DNA of 27,379 nucleotides from an uncultured Paludibacter sp. (GCA_937927845.1 CALFXE010000142.1:1-27379); one strand, 5' to 3'; positions 15,744-24,675 are shown, numbered from the stretch's first letter. Notes: a model not told the origin generated them from the letters alone. Program-made: numbers and translations.

Positions 15744-17144
15744 ATGAAAAAAATAGTTGTATTAATGTTGGGTATAATAGTATTAACAAATTGTTATGCT
15801 CAAAAGAAATCTAAAAAATCTGCAAAGGAAGCAGCGGTGGAGACAGAAGTTGTAGCACCAAAAGAAGCAGAATCGGCTGATCCATATATGGTTACAGAAG
15901 AATGTTTAGTTAACCTAAGTTTATTCAATGAATCAGCAAGAAATAAACAATATGCAGAAGCTCTTGAACCTTGGACACAGGTGTTTGAGAATTGTCCGAG
16001 TGCTAACAGAGCGATTTATACTCATGGACGCTCGATATTACATTGGCAATTGAGTCAACAAACTGATGATGCATCATATCAAAAGGTTTTCGATAAACTT
16101 ATGTTGATGTTTGATAAACGAATTAAATTTTTTGGTGATGATCCAAGATATCCAACACCATGGATAAAAGGATTAAAGGCATTAGATTATATCATGTTTG
16201 TCAAAAATGATGAGTTTAAAAAGTCGGCATATGAATGGTTAGAGCAGTCAATAGACGGAATGAGAGAAAATTCAGAACTTGAAGTAATACGTCAATTTGT
16301 TGTTTTATCAGAAAAAATGTATTCTGCCGACAAATCACACGGAGAAAAATTTATTGCTGATTATCTGAAAGCAAATGAGTTGTTAGAAACAATAAGTAAT
16401 AATGCAGAAACATCAAATCCGGAATTAAGTGCACAAGCCGCACAATATAAGAATGGGTTTGATATTGTGTTTGCACAAAGTGGAGCTGCCGATTGTGTTA
16501 CATTAGATAATTTATATCAAGATAAGATTCAGGAGAATAGTGATAATTTGAGTTATTTAAATAAGATAATTTCTTTTTACAGAAGAGTTAAGTGTGTCGA
16601 TTCAAAAGTATATTTTGATGCAGCTGTATTGGCTCATAAAATTCAACCTTCAGCAGAGTCAGCCAGTGCATTAGCAGGAATGTCATTTAATCAGGATAAA
16701 TATCAGCAAGCCATTAATTATTATGAAGATGCTACGAAATTAAGTGAAAACAATGCAGATAAGGCAGACTTTCAATATACTATTGCACAGATTTACTATT
16801 CTAAATTAAATAACTATCCGAGAACAAAAACACATGCGTTAAATTCATTGGAGTTTAATCCATCTAATGGAAAAGCTTATATGATTATCGGACTTTCATA
16901 TGCAGCAGCAAAAGGAATATATGATGATCCGGTTCTGTCAAAATCAGTATTTTGGGCAGCAGTTGATAAGTTCGTAAAAGCAAAGCAAGTCGACCCTTCA
17001 TTATCAGAAGATGTTGATAAATTAATCAGTACTTATGCACGTCATTTCCCATCTAAAGAAGATATTTTCTTTAAACCGGAATTACAGGATGGCAAATCTT
17101 TCTATGTAGGTGGCTGGATTGGTGAAACAACTATATGCAGATAA
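15744..17144 (+). CDS. Exported TPR-repeat protein
   Basis: A 466-residue exported helical protein. The signal peptide is MKKIVVLMLGIIVLTNCYAQ; cleavage after YA by signal peptidase I seems likelier than lipidation at Cys17, because Asn at -1 is a poor lipobox. A charged linker (KKSKKSAKEAAVETEVVAPK) follows. Tetratricopeptide-like helices cover the rest, clearest around residues 300-400 (SASALAGMSFNQDKYQQAINYYEDATKLSEN and KAYMIIGLSYAAAKG; quoted for helix pattern). Probably a periplasmic or membrane-associated scaffold. The neighbours lptC (3 nt downstream) and two outer-membrane proteins suggest a role in envelope biogenesis; no enzyme motif is present. Confidence 0.82.
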   Translation: MKKIVVLMLGIIVLTNCYAQKKSKKSAKEAAVETEVVAPKEAESADPYMVTEECLVNLSLFNESARNKQYAEALEPWTQVFENCPSANRAIYTHGRSILHWQLSQQTDDASYQKVFDKLMLMFDKRIKFFGDDPRYPTPWIKGLKALDYIMFVKNDEFKKSAYEWLEQSIDGMRENSELEVIRQFVVLSEKMYSADKSHGEKFIADYLKANELLETISNNAETSNPELSAQAAQYKNGFDIVFAQSGAADCVTLDNLYQDKIQENSDNLSYLNKIISFYRRVKCVDSKVYFDAAVLAHKIQPSAESASALAGMSFNQDKYQQAINYYEDATKLSENNADKADFQYTIAQIYYSKLNNYPRTKTHALNSLEFNPSNGKAYMIIGLSYAAAKGIYDDPVLSKSVFWAAVDKFVKAKQVDPSLSEDVDKLISTYARHFPSKEDIFFKPELQDGKSFYVGGWIGETTICR

Positions 17145-17147
17145 ATA

Positions 17148-17720
17148 TTGAAAACTATTTTCAGATATAATTATAAGAGTATGACAACCGCCTTAATGGT
17201 GGTTGTTGTGCTTTTGCTATTATTTTCATGTCAGACGAGTACAACGGAACAAATTGAACCGGTAGTCGACAGGACTGAAATACCAAGTTTGCATTCTATG
17301 GATGTTCAGACAGTAATATCCGACTCAGGAATTACTCGATATCGTATCAATACTCCTCAATGGGATATTTACGATAGAGCAGATCAGCCATATTGGGAAT
17401 TTCCGTACGGAGTGCATTTCGAACGATTCAATGAAGAGTTGGAGATAGATGCGAATATACATTGTGAGTATGCCAAATTCCTTGAAAGAGATAAAATATG
17501 GGAATTGACAGGGAATGTAAGAGCAACAAATATTCAAGGGGAGCTATTTGAAACCGAACAGTTATTTTGGAATCAAAAAACGGAGAAAATTTATTCTGAC
17601 AGTTTAATTAAAATAACTCAAGAAAGTTATATTATAATAGGCAATGGATTTGAGTCTAATCAAGAAATGACTAAATATCATGTTGTACAGACTCAAGGAA
17701 TTATTCCTGTAAATGAGTGA
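17148..17720 (+). CDS. lptC: LPS export ABC transporter periplasmic protein LptC
   Basis: Periplasmic bridge component of the Lpt machine that moves lipopolysaccharide from the inner to the outer membrane. It has 190 residues from a TTG at 17148, the usual LptC size. The N-terminus has a membrane segment (MTTALMVVVVLLLLFSC) ending in FSC, a lipobox-like site at Cys28. The OstA-like beta-jellyroll strands follow: ITRYRINTPQWDIYD, YGVHFERFNEELEIDANIHC, WELTGNVRATNIQGELFETEQLFW and EKIYSDSLIKITQ. The alternative ATG at 17181 would leave no positive charges before the hydrophobic stretch, so the TTG, 3 nt after the TPR stop, is preferred. lptA and lptB are not here. Confidence 0.87.
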   Translation: MKTIFRYNYKSMTTALMVVVVLLLLFSCQTSTTEQIEPVVDRTEIPSLHSMDVQTVISDSGITRYRINTPQWDIYDRADQPYWEFPYGVHFERFNEELEIDANIHCEYAKFLERDKIWELTGNVRATNIQGELFETEQLFWNQKTEKIYSDSLIKITQESYIIIGNGFESNQEMTKYHVVQTQGIIPVNE

Positions 17721-17752
17721 TTTTGTATTCTGATAAAACAAATTAACTTACA

Positions 17753-19645
17753 ATGTTTAATAAGTATAATATATTGTTTTTGTTTATATTACTGTCAAAT
17801 CTATTGTATGCTGCTGATGGCGAGAAGAAAAGCAAGCAATCAGAAAAGCACTTAAATACTTGGCGTGTCGATGGAATGTTAGCATCTGTTGACTCAATAC
17901 CTGTAGATACAGCTCATTTGAATTTCCAAAATGATAATCATATCGATAAATTCAGTATTGCCAATGCTTACAGAGGTAATTTAGGTTCACCTATACAATC
18001 CAAAATTTACTTTGATCAACCTGTTAGAAATGAATTTATTTTTGCTGATGCTTATTATCCGTATATAAATCAAATTCAATCAACAACATTTTATAATACC
18101 ACTACACCATTTTCGAGTTTATATTTTTTAAGCGGTGGTACTAATTATTACGAAGACGAGCAGATTAGATTTTTGTTTACAGCTAACGCTAATAAAAAAT
18201 TGAACTTTGGTACGACTCTCGATTATATTTATGCTCGAGGAGAATATCCTAAATTATCTGCTAAAAGATTTGCAGGTTCGTTATTTAGTACGTATGATGG
18301 TAAAAAGTATAAGTATACAGCATTTTTGAGTTCTAATAATCATAGTAATTATGAAAATGGAGGTATTTCAGATACAAAATATATAAATGGACCAATAAAA
18401 TATCCTCCTAATAATATTCCTGTAAACATAAATGGTTATTCGAACTACCGCCAGAATCAGTTATATTACAATCATCAGTATAATATAGGAATTGAAAGGG
18501 CAGTTAGAATAGATGAAGATTCAGTCAGAATGGATTATGTTCCTGTAACAATTTTTGCTCATACGTTGAAAATTGATGATTATCGAAAAAAATATTTTGA
18601 ACAGACAGCCGCAAATAACTTTTATGAAAATACATATTTGCCTTTTGTTTCCACAAATGATACGGCATCCTTATTAGTTATTACTAATCATCTGTCGGTA
18701 AGTATGGCAGAGGAATTTAATAAATGGCTAAAGTTCGGTTTGACAGCATATATTGAAAATGATTATTTAAAGTATGGATATTTAATTGACAGTTTATATA
18801 ACCATAAAGATTACACTAACACAAGAATTGGAGGTGTACTTTCAAAAAATATTGGGGAATTACTTCGCTATAATATAACAGGAGAACTTACCTTTCTTGG
18901 TCGAAACGCAGGTGATGTCCGCCTCGAAGGAAATCTCAGCAGCTTTTTTAATTTATGGAAACAGAAGATAAATTTAGTTGCTGATGGATATATCAGAAGA
19001 ACCGAACCTTCTGAATTTTATAGATTCTACAATTCCAATCATTTTAAATGGCAGAATAATTTTAATAAAACATTGAATACCAGTGTGCGAGGTACATTTG
19101 CCATACCTACCTTAGATTTCAAATTTAATTTGTCAGTTGAAAATATAACAAACCAGATCTATTTTAATGAAAAAGCCTTACCTCAGCAATATAATGGTAA
19201 TATTCAAATACTTGCAGCCAATCTAAAGCAAAACTTTCATTTAGGTAGTATCACTTTAGAGAATAATGCTGTTTACCAACTAAGTTCAAATCAATTTGTA
19301 TTACCTTTGCCGGAGTTGACATTATATCATAATTTATATTATCATGGATTATGGTTTAAGGTTTTAAGTATGCAGTTTGGTGCAGATGTAAGATATCACA
19401 CAGCCTATTATGCACCTTCATATATGCCTGCAACGGGACAGTTTTATGTGCAGGATAAGATGAAGATTGGTAATTATCCGGTTATGAGTGTTTATGTTAA
19501 TGCACACTTGAAGAGAACGCGGTTCTTTGCACAGTATTATCATGTGAATCAATTGTTTATGTCAGGAGATTATTATTCAATGCCGTATTATCCGATTAAT
19601 CCGGCTACATTCAGAATGGGTCTGACCTGGAATTTTTATGATTGA
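17753..19645 (+). CDS. Putative porin (Porin_10-like outer-membrane barrel)
   Basis: A 630-residue exported protein. The signal peptide is MFNKYNILFLFILLSNLLYA, with cleavage after YA. A short charged stretch follows (DGEKKSKQSEKHLNTW), then many alternating beta strands rich in Tyr, Phe and Asn through the end, which closes on FRMGLTWNFYD with an aromatic residue before the last Asp. The segment PYINQIQSTTFYNTTTPFSSLYF and GTTLDYIYARGEYPKLSAKR resemble Bacteroidota proteins annotated as putative porin. Outer-membrane location is expected. Substrate unknown. It lies 32 nt after lptC, within the envelope block. Confidence 0.8.
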   Translation: MFNKYNILFLFILLSNLLYAADGEKKSKQSEKHLNTWRVDGMLASVDSIPVDTAHLNFQNDNHIDKFSIANAYRGNLGSPIQSKIYFDQPVRNEFIFADAYYPYINQIQSTTFYNTTTPFSSLYFLSGGTNYYEDEQIRFLFTANANKKLNFGTTLDYIYARGEYPKLSAKRFAGSLFSTYDGKKYKYTAFLSSNNHSNYENGGISDTKYINGPIKYPPNNIPVNINGYSNYRQNQLYYNHQYNIGIERAVRIDEDSVRMDYVPVTIFAHTLKIDDYRKKYFEQTAANNFYENTYLPFVSTNDTASLLVITNHLSVSMAEEFNKWLKFGLTAYIENDYLKYGYLIDSLYNHKDYTNTRIGGVLSKNIGELLRYNITGELTFLGRNAGDVRLEGNLSSFFNLWKQKINLVADGYIRRTEPSEFYRFYNSNHFKWQNNFNKTLNTSVRGTFAIPTLDFKFNLSVENITNQIYFNEKALPQQYNGNIQILAANLKQNFHLGSITLENNAVYQLSSNQFVLPLPELTLYHNLYYHGLWFKVLSMQFGADVRYHTAYYAPSYMPATGQFYVQDKMKIGNYPVMSVYVNAHLKRTRFFAQYYHVNQLFMSGDYYSMPYYPINPATFRMGLTWNFYD

Positions 19646-19687
19646 ACAAGTTGTTGTCGTTTTTGTTGATTATATACAACAGATGTT

Positions 19688-20494
19688 ATGAGTAAGAAAA
19701 AAACTACATATATCTTTTTGAGTATAGCAATTGTTGCATTGATTGTTTTTATTTTCAAGACAAAACGAATAAGAGATTTATCTGACGTGATAAATGAAGG
19801 ACGTTTGTCGGTGCTGATAGAATCCGGTATGCATGGTTTTACTCGTGACAGTACAAAGGTTTATGGTTTTCAGTATGAGCTAATTAAGCAATTTGCAGAT
19901 TCATTGGAGGTTGAGCTTGTAGTGATAAATTTAGATAATAAGACGAATGGTATAAAGGAATTAAAGGATGGAGACTGCGATGTTTTTGTTTCGCTTCGTC
20001 CGATTATTAATGACTCAATAACGAGTATCGTAAGTTTAACTCCTATTATGTCTACAAGATTGATGTTGGTGCAAAATAAGAGAAATAATAGTAAAAAATA
20101 TATAGAGAAACAGTATGAACTTGATGGTGATACGATTACTGTGTTGAAGAATTCACCTTATATAAGTAGTTTAATATATTTATCAGATGAGGTGTCGGTC
20201 AATTATACAATCAATAAGGTTTCAAACAAAAATCTTGATGATTTGATAAAACAAGTTGATGTAGGACAGATAAAATATACGGTATGCCCTGAATATCTTG
20301 TTGATAATTTTAAGATGAAATATGAGAATGTAGATTTTAGTTTACCTTTAAGTTTCGAATATGATTTATCATGGTGTGTCAATAAAAGTTCACCATTATT
20401 GAGAAGTCGTTTAAATCAATTTATTAACAATAAAATAGAAACATCTGATTTTCAATATTTATTTAAGAAATATTTTTATCCGTCAGATTTATAA
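19688..20494 (+). CDS. Membrane-anchored solute-binding-like protein (SBP_bac_3 / MltF N-domain type)
   Basis: A 268-residue protein with one N-terminal membrane anchor (TTYIFLSIAIVALIVFIF, residues 6-23) and a periplasmic domain of about 230 residues. The domain reads like family-3 solute-binding proteins: LSVLIESGMHGF, VYGFQYELIKQFADSLEVEL, ELKDGDCDVFVSLRPI, SLTPIMSTRLMLVQ, and a late WCVNKSSPLLRSRLNQFIN. No transglycosylase catalytic domain follows, so it resembles the N-terminal half of MltF standing alone. No ABC permease or ATPase is nearby, so transport is doubtful; a sensing or cell-wall-related role is possible. metA follows 12 nt later. Confidence 0.7.
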   Translation: MSKKKTTYIFLSIAIVALIVFIFKTKRIRDLSDVINEGRLSVLIESGMHGFTRDSTKVYGFQYELIKQFADSLEVELVVINLDNKTNGIKELKDGDCDVFVSLRPIINDSITSIVSLTPIMSTRLMLVQNKRNNSKKYIEKQYELDGDTITVLKNSPYISSLIYLSDEVSVNYTINKVSNKNLDDLIKQVDVGQIKYTVCPEYLVDNFKMKYENVDFSLPLSFEYDLSWCVNKSSPLLRSRLNQFINNKIETSDFQYLFKKYFYPSDL

Positions 20495-20506
20495 AATTAT
20501 AATAAA

Positions 20507-21424
20507 ATGCCTGTAAATATTCCCAATACCCTTCCGGCGGTAGAATCGCTTAGAAAAGAAAATATCTTCGTAATGGATTCAGATAGAGCATCGAATCAGG
20601 ATATTCGTCCGCTTAAAATTGTGATTATCAATTTGATGCCACTAAAGATTACGACAGAGACAGATTTAATTCGTCTTTTATCGAATACACCATTACAGAT
20701 AGAATTGGATTTTTTGAGGATGAAGAGTCATACCAGCAAGAACACTCCGATTGAGCATATGAAAGCATTTTACAAAAAGTTTGATGTAATCAAGCAGAGT
20801 AACTACGATGGAATGATTATAACAGGTGCGCCGGTTGAGCATCTCCCGTTTGAAGATGTTGATTATTGGGAAGAATTAACTGAGGTTTTTGACTGGGCAA
20901 GGAAACATGTTACATCAACCCTTTTTATATGTTGGGCTGCACAGGCAGGTTTATATCATCATTACGGTATCAACAAATACAAGCTCGATAAAAAAATGTT
21001 TGGAGTCTTCGAGCATAATATTCACAATCCGCAAAATCCAATTTTCAGAGGATTTGACGATGTGTTTTATGTACCACACAGTCGGCATACGGAAATACGC
21101 TCAGAAGATATAGCTAAAGTGCCTGAACTCACAATCTTATCAGAGTCGTCAGAGTCGGGTGTGTATATGGTAATGGCACGTAATGGTAGAGAGTTTTTTG
21201 TGACAGGGCATTCAGAATACTCACCTATGACTTTAGACTCGGAGTATAAAAGAGATAAATTAAAAGGATTGGATATTAATATCCCGCAGAATTATTATCC
21301 GGGTGATAATCCGGAGAAAGATCCTATTGTGAGATGGAGAAGTCATGCTAATTTGCTTATATCCAATTGGCTCAATTACTTTGTATATCAAGAGACACCA
21401 TATGATTTATCAAAAATAGTCTAA
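20507..21424 (+). CDS. metA: Homoserine O-acetyltransferase of the MetA family
   Basis: Acylates homoserine, the first committed step of methionine synthesis. It has 305 residues, the normal MetA length. The N-terminus MPVNIPNTLPAVESLRKENI is typical. The catalytic Cys142 is in LFICWAAQAGL, and His235 with Glu237 are in VTGHSEYSP. Residue 111 is Glu (TGAPVEHLPFEDVDYW), which in characterised MetA proteins goes with acetyl-CoA, while Gly goes with succinyl-CoA. The product is therefore predicted to be O-acetylhomoserine, the substrate expected for the PLP enzyme at 6463-7698. It sits 12 nt after the solute-binding-like gene; no dedicated promoter or riboswitch is apparent. Confidence 0.95.
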   Translation: MPVNIPNTLPAVESLRKENIFVMDSDRASNQDIRPLKIVIINLMPLKITTETDLIRLLSNTPLQIELDFLRMKSHTSKNTPIEHMKAFYKKFDVIKQSNYDGMIITGAPVEHLPFEDVDYWEELTEVFDWARKHVTSTLFICWAAQAGLYHHYGINKYKLDKKMFGVFEHNIHNPQNPIFRGFDDVFYVPHSRHTEIRSEDIAKVPELTILSESSESGVYMVMARNGREFFVTGHSEYSPMTLDSEYKRDKLKGLDINIPQNYYPGDNPEKDPIVRWRSHANLLISNWLNYFVYQETPYDLSKIV

Positions 21425-21539
21425 ATAGTGAATAATAATATTGAGAATTGAATTGATGTGTTTAGATATTGAAGTCGTCTTGACTTTTTTAAGTATGGAA
21501 CTCTTAACCATTGTAAAAATAGACAATGACAGTATTATC

Positions 21540-21600
21540 GGGAGATCCCTCAGTCGCTGCGCTTGGGAGGACACGCTTGTTAACGAGCGAGGTAATAATT
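21540..21600 (+). repeat. Repeat family B, copy left of the insertion sequence
   Basis: A stretch beginning GGGAGATCCCTCAGTCGCT shares TCCCTCAGTCGCTGCGCT and GGGAGGACACGCT with the reverse complement of 23539-23576, and TCCCTCAGTC with the units at 27149-27379. It contains the imperfect dyad CGCTTGTTAACGAGCG. The gap 21425-21539 before it shows nothing else recognisable. Confidence 0.75.
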
Positions 21601-23421
21601 GTAGGAGGCTGTCTCAAAAGCGAGATAGCCTCTATTGGTTGCTTATGCTGCAAATTTTATATTTTGGGCGTAAGACTTTTCCTGTCGAAAGTGTAGTTGG
21701 TAATTTTCGAAACAAACGACAACCAAAATAATCATTTCAGATAAAACATACGGTTTTAATCTGTTTTCGGGTATAATTTTTCCTTTATTATGTAGTTTTC
21801 CGATGTTAAATGCAATGGCAAATATAGCAAAGTCCATATTAATAAGATCTTTGCCAAAATGTCTGAAACGGAAGTATTGTTTGTTGGATTTGCCCTGCCC
21901 AAACACTGATTCAGGTTCTATAGGCCGTTGACTGCGATGGTAAAGCCCTTCCTCTGAAGTCAAAAGTTGCCGGACTTTTTCTTTGTGGCGGTTAAGATTA
22001 TGATTAACTTCTATTCTTCGATTACCTTCTGCCTTGTTACACAAACATTTTAACGGACAGTCTGAACAGTTTTTTGCCTGATAATAACTTACCTTTGAGA
22101 TAAAACCGCCCTCGGACTTACGGGTTCCCACGCCAACTTTTTCCATTCGTTGTCCCATCGGACACACGAAAAAGTCCATGTCTTTATTGTAAAAAAGATT
22201 TTGAGCGATAAAAGCATTGTTTTTAAACGACCGTTTTTGCTCTTTATGAAAGTAAGAAAACTTTACAAATGGTTCAATATCATTCATTTCCATAAAATCA
22301 TAGTTTTCTTCGCTGCCGTAACCAGAATCGGCAACCGCCTTTTTCAACACTTTTTCAAAATTTTTCTCAAAACGCTCTCTAAAACCATTTACGAAGGGCT
22401 TAAAAGTCAAAAAGTCAGTTGGATTAGGGAAAAAGCTGAAGTGACTGATAAACTGATTCTCAGTGCCTATTTGCAGGTTGTAAGCGGGTTTGAGTTGTCC
22501 GTTTTGCATATGGTCGTCTTTCAGGTGCATAAACGTGGCATCGGGATCGGTTTTGGAATAAGAATTTCTGTTACCTAAAGTTTCGAGGTGTTTTTCGTAT
22601 TCTTCCAATTTGGGTAAAAACTTATTTTCCAATGTTTTGATCGCTTTTTCTTCTTCTCTAGAGCGGTTTTCACGGTTGATTTCGGCAATACGTTTTTTCA
22701 CATCTTCGCTGTTAATAGGTGTGGGCGGTTCATCATCGGGTTGATTGTCCTGCATAATACCTTCATCTATGTATTCCAGTATCTTACGGATTTTTACTTC
22801 GAGTTTTGCTTTGTTTTTTTCAACCGTTTTTCGCCATACGAAAGTGTAACGATTTGCACGTGATTCCATTTTTGTTCCGTCAATGTAAGCCACCTCCAAA
22901 CTCAAATAACCCATTTCCACAAGCATCGTTACAACCTGAGTGAAGATATCATTTACAGTGTCTTTCAGGTGCTTTGAGCGAAAACGGTTTATCGTATTGT
23001 GGTCGGGTTCAAGTCCGCCTGAGAGCCACATGAAAGTGATTCTGTCCTTTACGGCATCCTCTATCTTACGGCAGGAATAAATGTTGCTCAAATATGCAAA
23101 AATCACTATTTTGAGCATCACACGCGGAGGATAGGAACTCGTTCCGCCGCCTTTGTAAGTATCAACAATCTTGCTGATATCAAGACTGTCGGTAATTTGA
23201 TTGACCAGGCGAACAGGAGAGTTCTGTGAAATTTTGCTGTCCAAACTCACAGGGAAAAGGGTTGTCTGACCTTGATTACACTCCTTAAAAACAGGCTTCA
23301 TATATCTTTATGTTTATGATTATCAGGCATAAAGATACATAATTATTAGCAAATAAACAATATGTTTTTAAGCAAAAAACAAGGCTGCTTCAAAAAAAAT
23401 ACTTTTGAGACAGCCTCCTAC
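21601..23421 (-). mobile_element. IS1182-like insertion sequence
   Basis: A 1,821-bp element with perfect 20-bp terminal inverted repeats (GTAGGAGGCTGTCTCAAAAG at 21601-21620 and its reverse complement at 23402-23421), enclosing a single intact transposase gene on the minus strand. No clear target duplication is seen outside these ends. Both flanks are copies of repeat family B in opposite orientation, so the element sits within or between repeat tracts. Terminal AGGCTGTCTCAAAA is a common end sequence of Bacteroidota IS elements in my recollection. Confidence 0.88.
21643..23301 (-). CDS. IS1182-family DDE transposase
   Basis: A 552-residue transposase that looks intact. The N-terminal DUF772-like helical domain is visible (SYPPRVMLKIVIFAYLSNIYSCRKIEDAV and LEPDHNTINRFRSKH). 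Catalytic acidic residues are probably Asp141 (VAYIDGTKMESRAN), the Asp in AVADSGYGSEENYDF, and the Glu in PIEPESVFGQGKSN. A cysteine cluster (NCSDCPLKCLCN) lies before the last acidic residue, as in other IS1182 enzymes. The reading frame is uninterrupted, so the element may still be mobile. Start ATG at 23301-23299. Confidence 0.93.
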   Translation of the reverse strand: MKPVFKECNQGQTTLFPVSLDSKISQNSPVRLVNQITDSLDISKIVDTYKGGGTSSYPPRVMLKIVIFAYLSNIYSCRKIEDAVKDRITFMWLSGGLEPDHNTINRFRSKHLKDTVNDIFTQVVTMLVEMGYLSLEVAYIDGTKMESRANRYTFVWRKTVEKNKAKLEVKIRKILEYIDEGIMQDNQPDDEPPTPINSEDVKKRIAEINRENRSREEEKAIKTLENKFLPKLEEYEKHLETLGNRNSYSKTDPDATFMHLKDDHMQNGQLKPAYNLQIGTENQFISHFSFFPNPTDFLTFKPFVNGFRERFEKNFEKVLKKAVADSGYGSEENYDFMEMNDIEPFVKFSYFHKEQKRSFKNNAFIAQNLFYNKDMDFFVCPMGQRMEKVGVGTRKSEGGFISKVSYYQAKNCSDCPLKCLCNKAEGNRRIEVNHNLNRHKEKVRQLLTSEEGLYHRSQRPIEPESVFGQGKSNKQYFRFRHFGKDLINMDFAIFAIAFNIGKLHNKGKIIPENRLKPYVLSEMIILVVVCFENYQLHFRQEKSYAQNIKFAA

Positions 23422-23538
23422 GTATGGACATTGTAACATCATTCTTTTTGCAGTGGCGGCGCAGGAAGCCTTGTGCCGGTCGTGCACTAATGTCATTCGT
23501 TTTACAATGCTAAACGACCGGTTACACTGCCTGGAATT

Positions 23539-23648
23539 GAGCGTGTCCTCCCGAACGAGCGCAGCGACTGAGGGAACTCCTCTACAATTGCAGTCGGTCG
23601 AACAGCGAGAAGCAAGGGAATTTCTCTACAGTCGCAATCGGTTGATGT
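23539..23648 (-). repeat. Repeat family B, copy right of the insertion sequence
   Basis: Its reverse complement from 23648 to 23563 matches 27098-27183 over 86 bp with two differences (G/A and T/C), forming an inverted pair about 3.4 kb apart. Further left, the complement continues GCGCTCGTTCGGGAGGACACGCT, matching in part the copy left of the IS. Between the IS end and this repeat (23422-23538) there is a dyad CCGGTCGT (23476-23483) / ACGACCGG (23514-23521) and no gene; the short open frame across it is unsupported. The 349-nt gap 23422-23770 holds only this, the dyad and the next promoter. Confidence 0.85.
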
Positions 23649-23700
23649 GAAAAGTCAAGATGACTTCATTTAGAATTAATTCAGAAAAAATGAATTTTTA

Positions 23701-23731
23701 TTGTATTTTTACAAATCTTTCTATATCTTTG
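23701..23731 (+). promoter_or_regulatory. Bacteroidota-type promoter for the T9SS cargo gene
   Basis: ATTG ending at 23703 and TATCTTTG at 23724-23731, 20 nt apart. The ATG at 23771 is 39 nt downstream. The promoter lies just outside the end of repeat family B. Confidence 0.7.
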
Positions 23732-23770
23732 CACAATTGATTGTGTTATAAAAAATATAAAATTAAGCAT

Positions 23771-24586
23771 ATGAAAAAAAGTATACTTCTTATTATTGCA
23801 ATTTTGTGTGTTGTGTTGGTCAATGCGCAAACCAATTTAGTTGTTAATCCGAGCTTTGAAGATTGGGTTGATAATAAACCAACAGGGTGGATAATTCCTG
23901 CCAATGCATCTCATGCATCAGCAATTACTGTTTTTCAAGAAACTACAATAACATCTGAAGGGAGTAATGCGTTAAAAGTAACTATTGACGACTCGCAGAA
24001 TCCTGGCTTCCAACAAGTGATACCTATAACTGCAAAAAAGACATACAATGTAAGTATTGATTATTATGTGGTTAGCGGTGATGGTACCGATGTTAGAATT
24101 TGGTCATCTTTTAAAAATGCTACTGGATTTTACAATACAGCAGCTTGGACAGCAGCCACTGCAAAAGATCCTGACATCCAGAAAAAACTACAGGGAGATG
24201 GCACTAATACCAATAATTATTTTAAAATTGATAATGGTACATGGGGAACATACTCGGTTGATTTTGTTGCACCAGAGGATGCGACAGATTTTGTATTCGA
24301 AGTTCGAACTTATAAAAATTCAACTGCTATTTGGGATAATGCATCATTAAAAGAAGTAACTTCAGGATTGAATAATGTTGGTGACAGCAAAGTCGACTTT
24401 TATGTTGAAAGCGGTAAACTTAAAGTCAACCACTTACCAACCGGTTCAAAAATTGAATTATTCAATGTGGTAGGTTCAAGAGCTCTAACAACAGAATACA
24501 ATGGCGTGTCAGTTCCTTTGAATAATATTAATAAAGGAATTTACATTGTTCGTTCAGGTAAGATAACACAGAAGATTATTTACTAA
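23771..24586 (+). CDS. Secreted protein with T9SS type A sorting domain
   Basis: A 271-residue exported protein. Signal peptide MKKSILLIIAILCVVLVNAQ, cleaved after NA. Residues about 22-190 look like a galactose-binding or CBM4/9-type jellyroll: NLVVNPSFEDWVDNKPTGW, GSNALKVTIDDSQNPGFQQV, KKTYNVSIDYYV and AIWDNASLKEV. Residues about 203-271 form the T9SS C-terminal domain: VDFYVESGKLKVNHL, GSKIELFNVVGSRAL, VPLNNINKGIYIVRSG, ending KITQKIIY. The protein is predicted to cross the outer membrane through the type IX system and be attached to the surface. The ATG at 23771 is chosen over an upstream in-frame start because it begins the signal peptide. Ligand unknown; no enzyme domain. Confidence 0.9.
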   Translation: MKKSILLIIAILCVVLVNAQTNLVVNPSFEDWVDNKPTGWIIPANASHASAITVFQETTITSEGSNALKVTIDDSQNPGFQQVIPITAKKTYNVSIDYYVVSGDGTDVRIWSSFKNATGFYNTAAWTAATAKDPDIQKKLQGDGTNTNNYFKIDNGTWGTYSVDFVAPEDATDFVFEVRTYKNSTAIWDNASLKEVTSGLNNVGDSKVDFYVESGKLKVNHLPTGSKIELFNVVGSRALTTEYNGVSVPLNNINKGIYIVRSGKITQKIIY

Positions 24587-24643
24587 TCTTCATATCTCTA
24601 AATAATTAGTCTTTTAATCGGGTAGCAAATGCCCGGTTCGTAG

Positions 24644-24675
24644 TAAATGCTGCCTTTGGTGGCATTTATTTTTTT
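24644..24675 (+). terminator. Intrinsic terminator after the T9SS cargo gene
   Basis: Stem TAAATGCTGCC (24644-24654) with GGTGGCATTTA (24658-24668), including two G-T wobbles, a TTT loop and a following run of seven T. It lies 58 nt after the stop codon. A weaker 4-bp GC hairpin (CGGG/CCCG, 24619-24635) precedes it. Confidence 0.8.

Noticed and set aside
21441..21731. A 96-codon open frame after metA, crossing into the insertion sequence.
   Set aside because: It spans the IS boundary and repeat B and overlaps the transposase 3' end in antisense; no domain is visible.
21601..23421. A composite transposon carrying accessory genes.
   Set aside because: Only one IS copy is visible, and the flanking inverted B repeats are not IS ends. 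The idea would need a second IS copy outside the window.
23405..23650. An 81-codon open frame on the plus strand across the IS end and repeat family B.
   Set aside because: It starts inside the IS terminal repeat, has no promoter or family resemblance, and is explained by the repeat sequence, which happens to be open.
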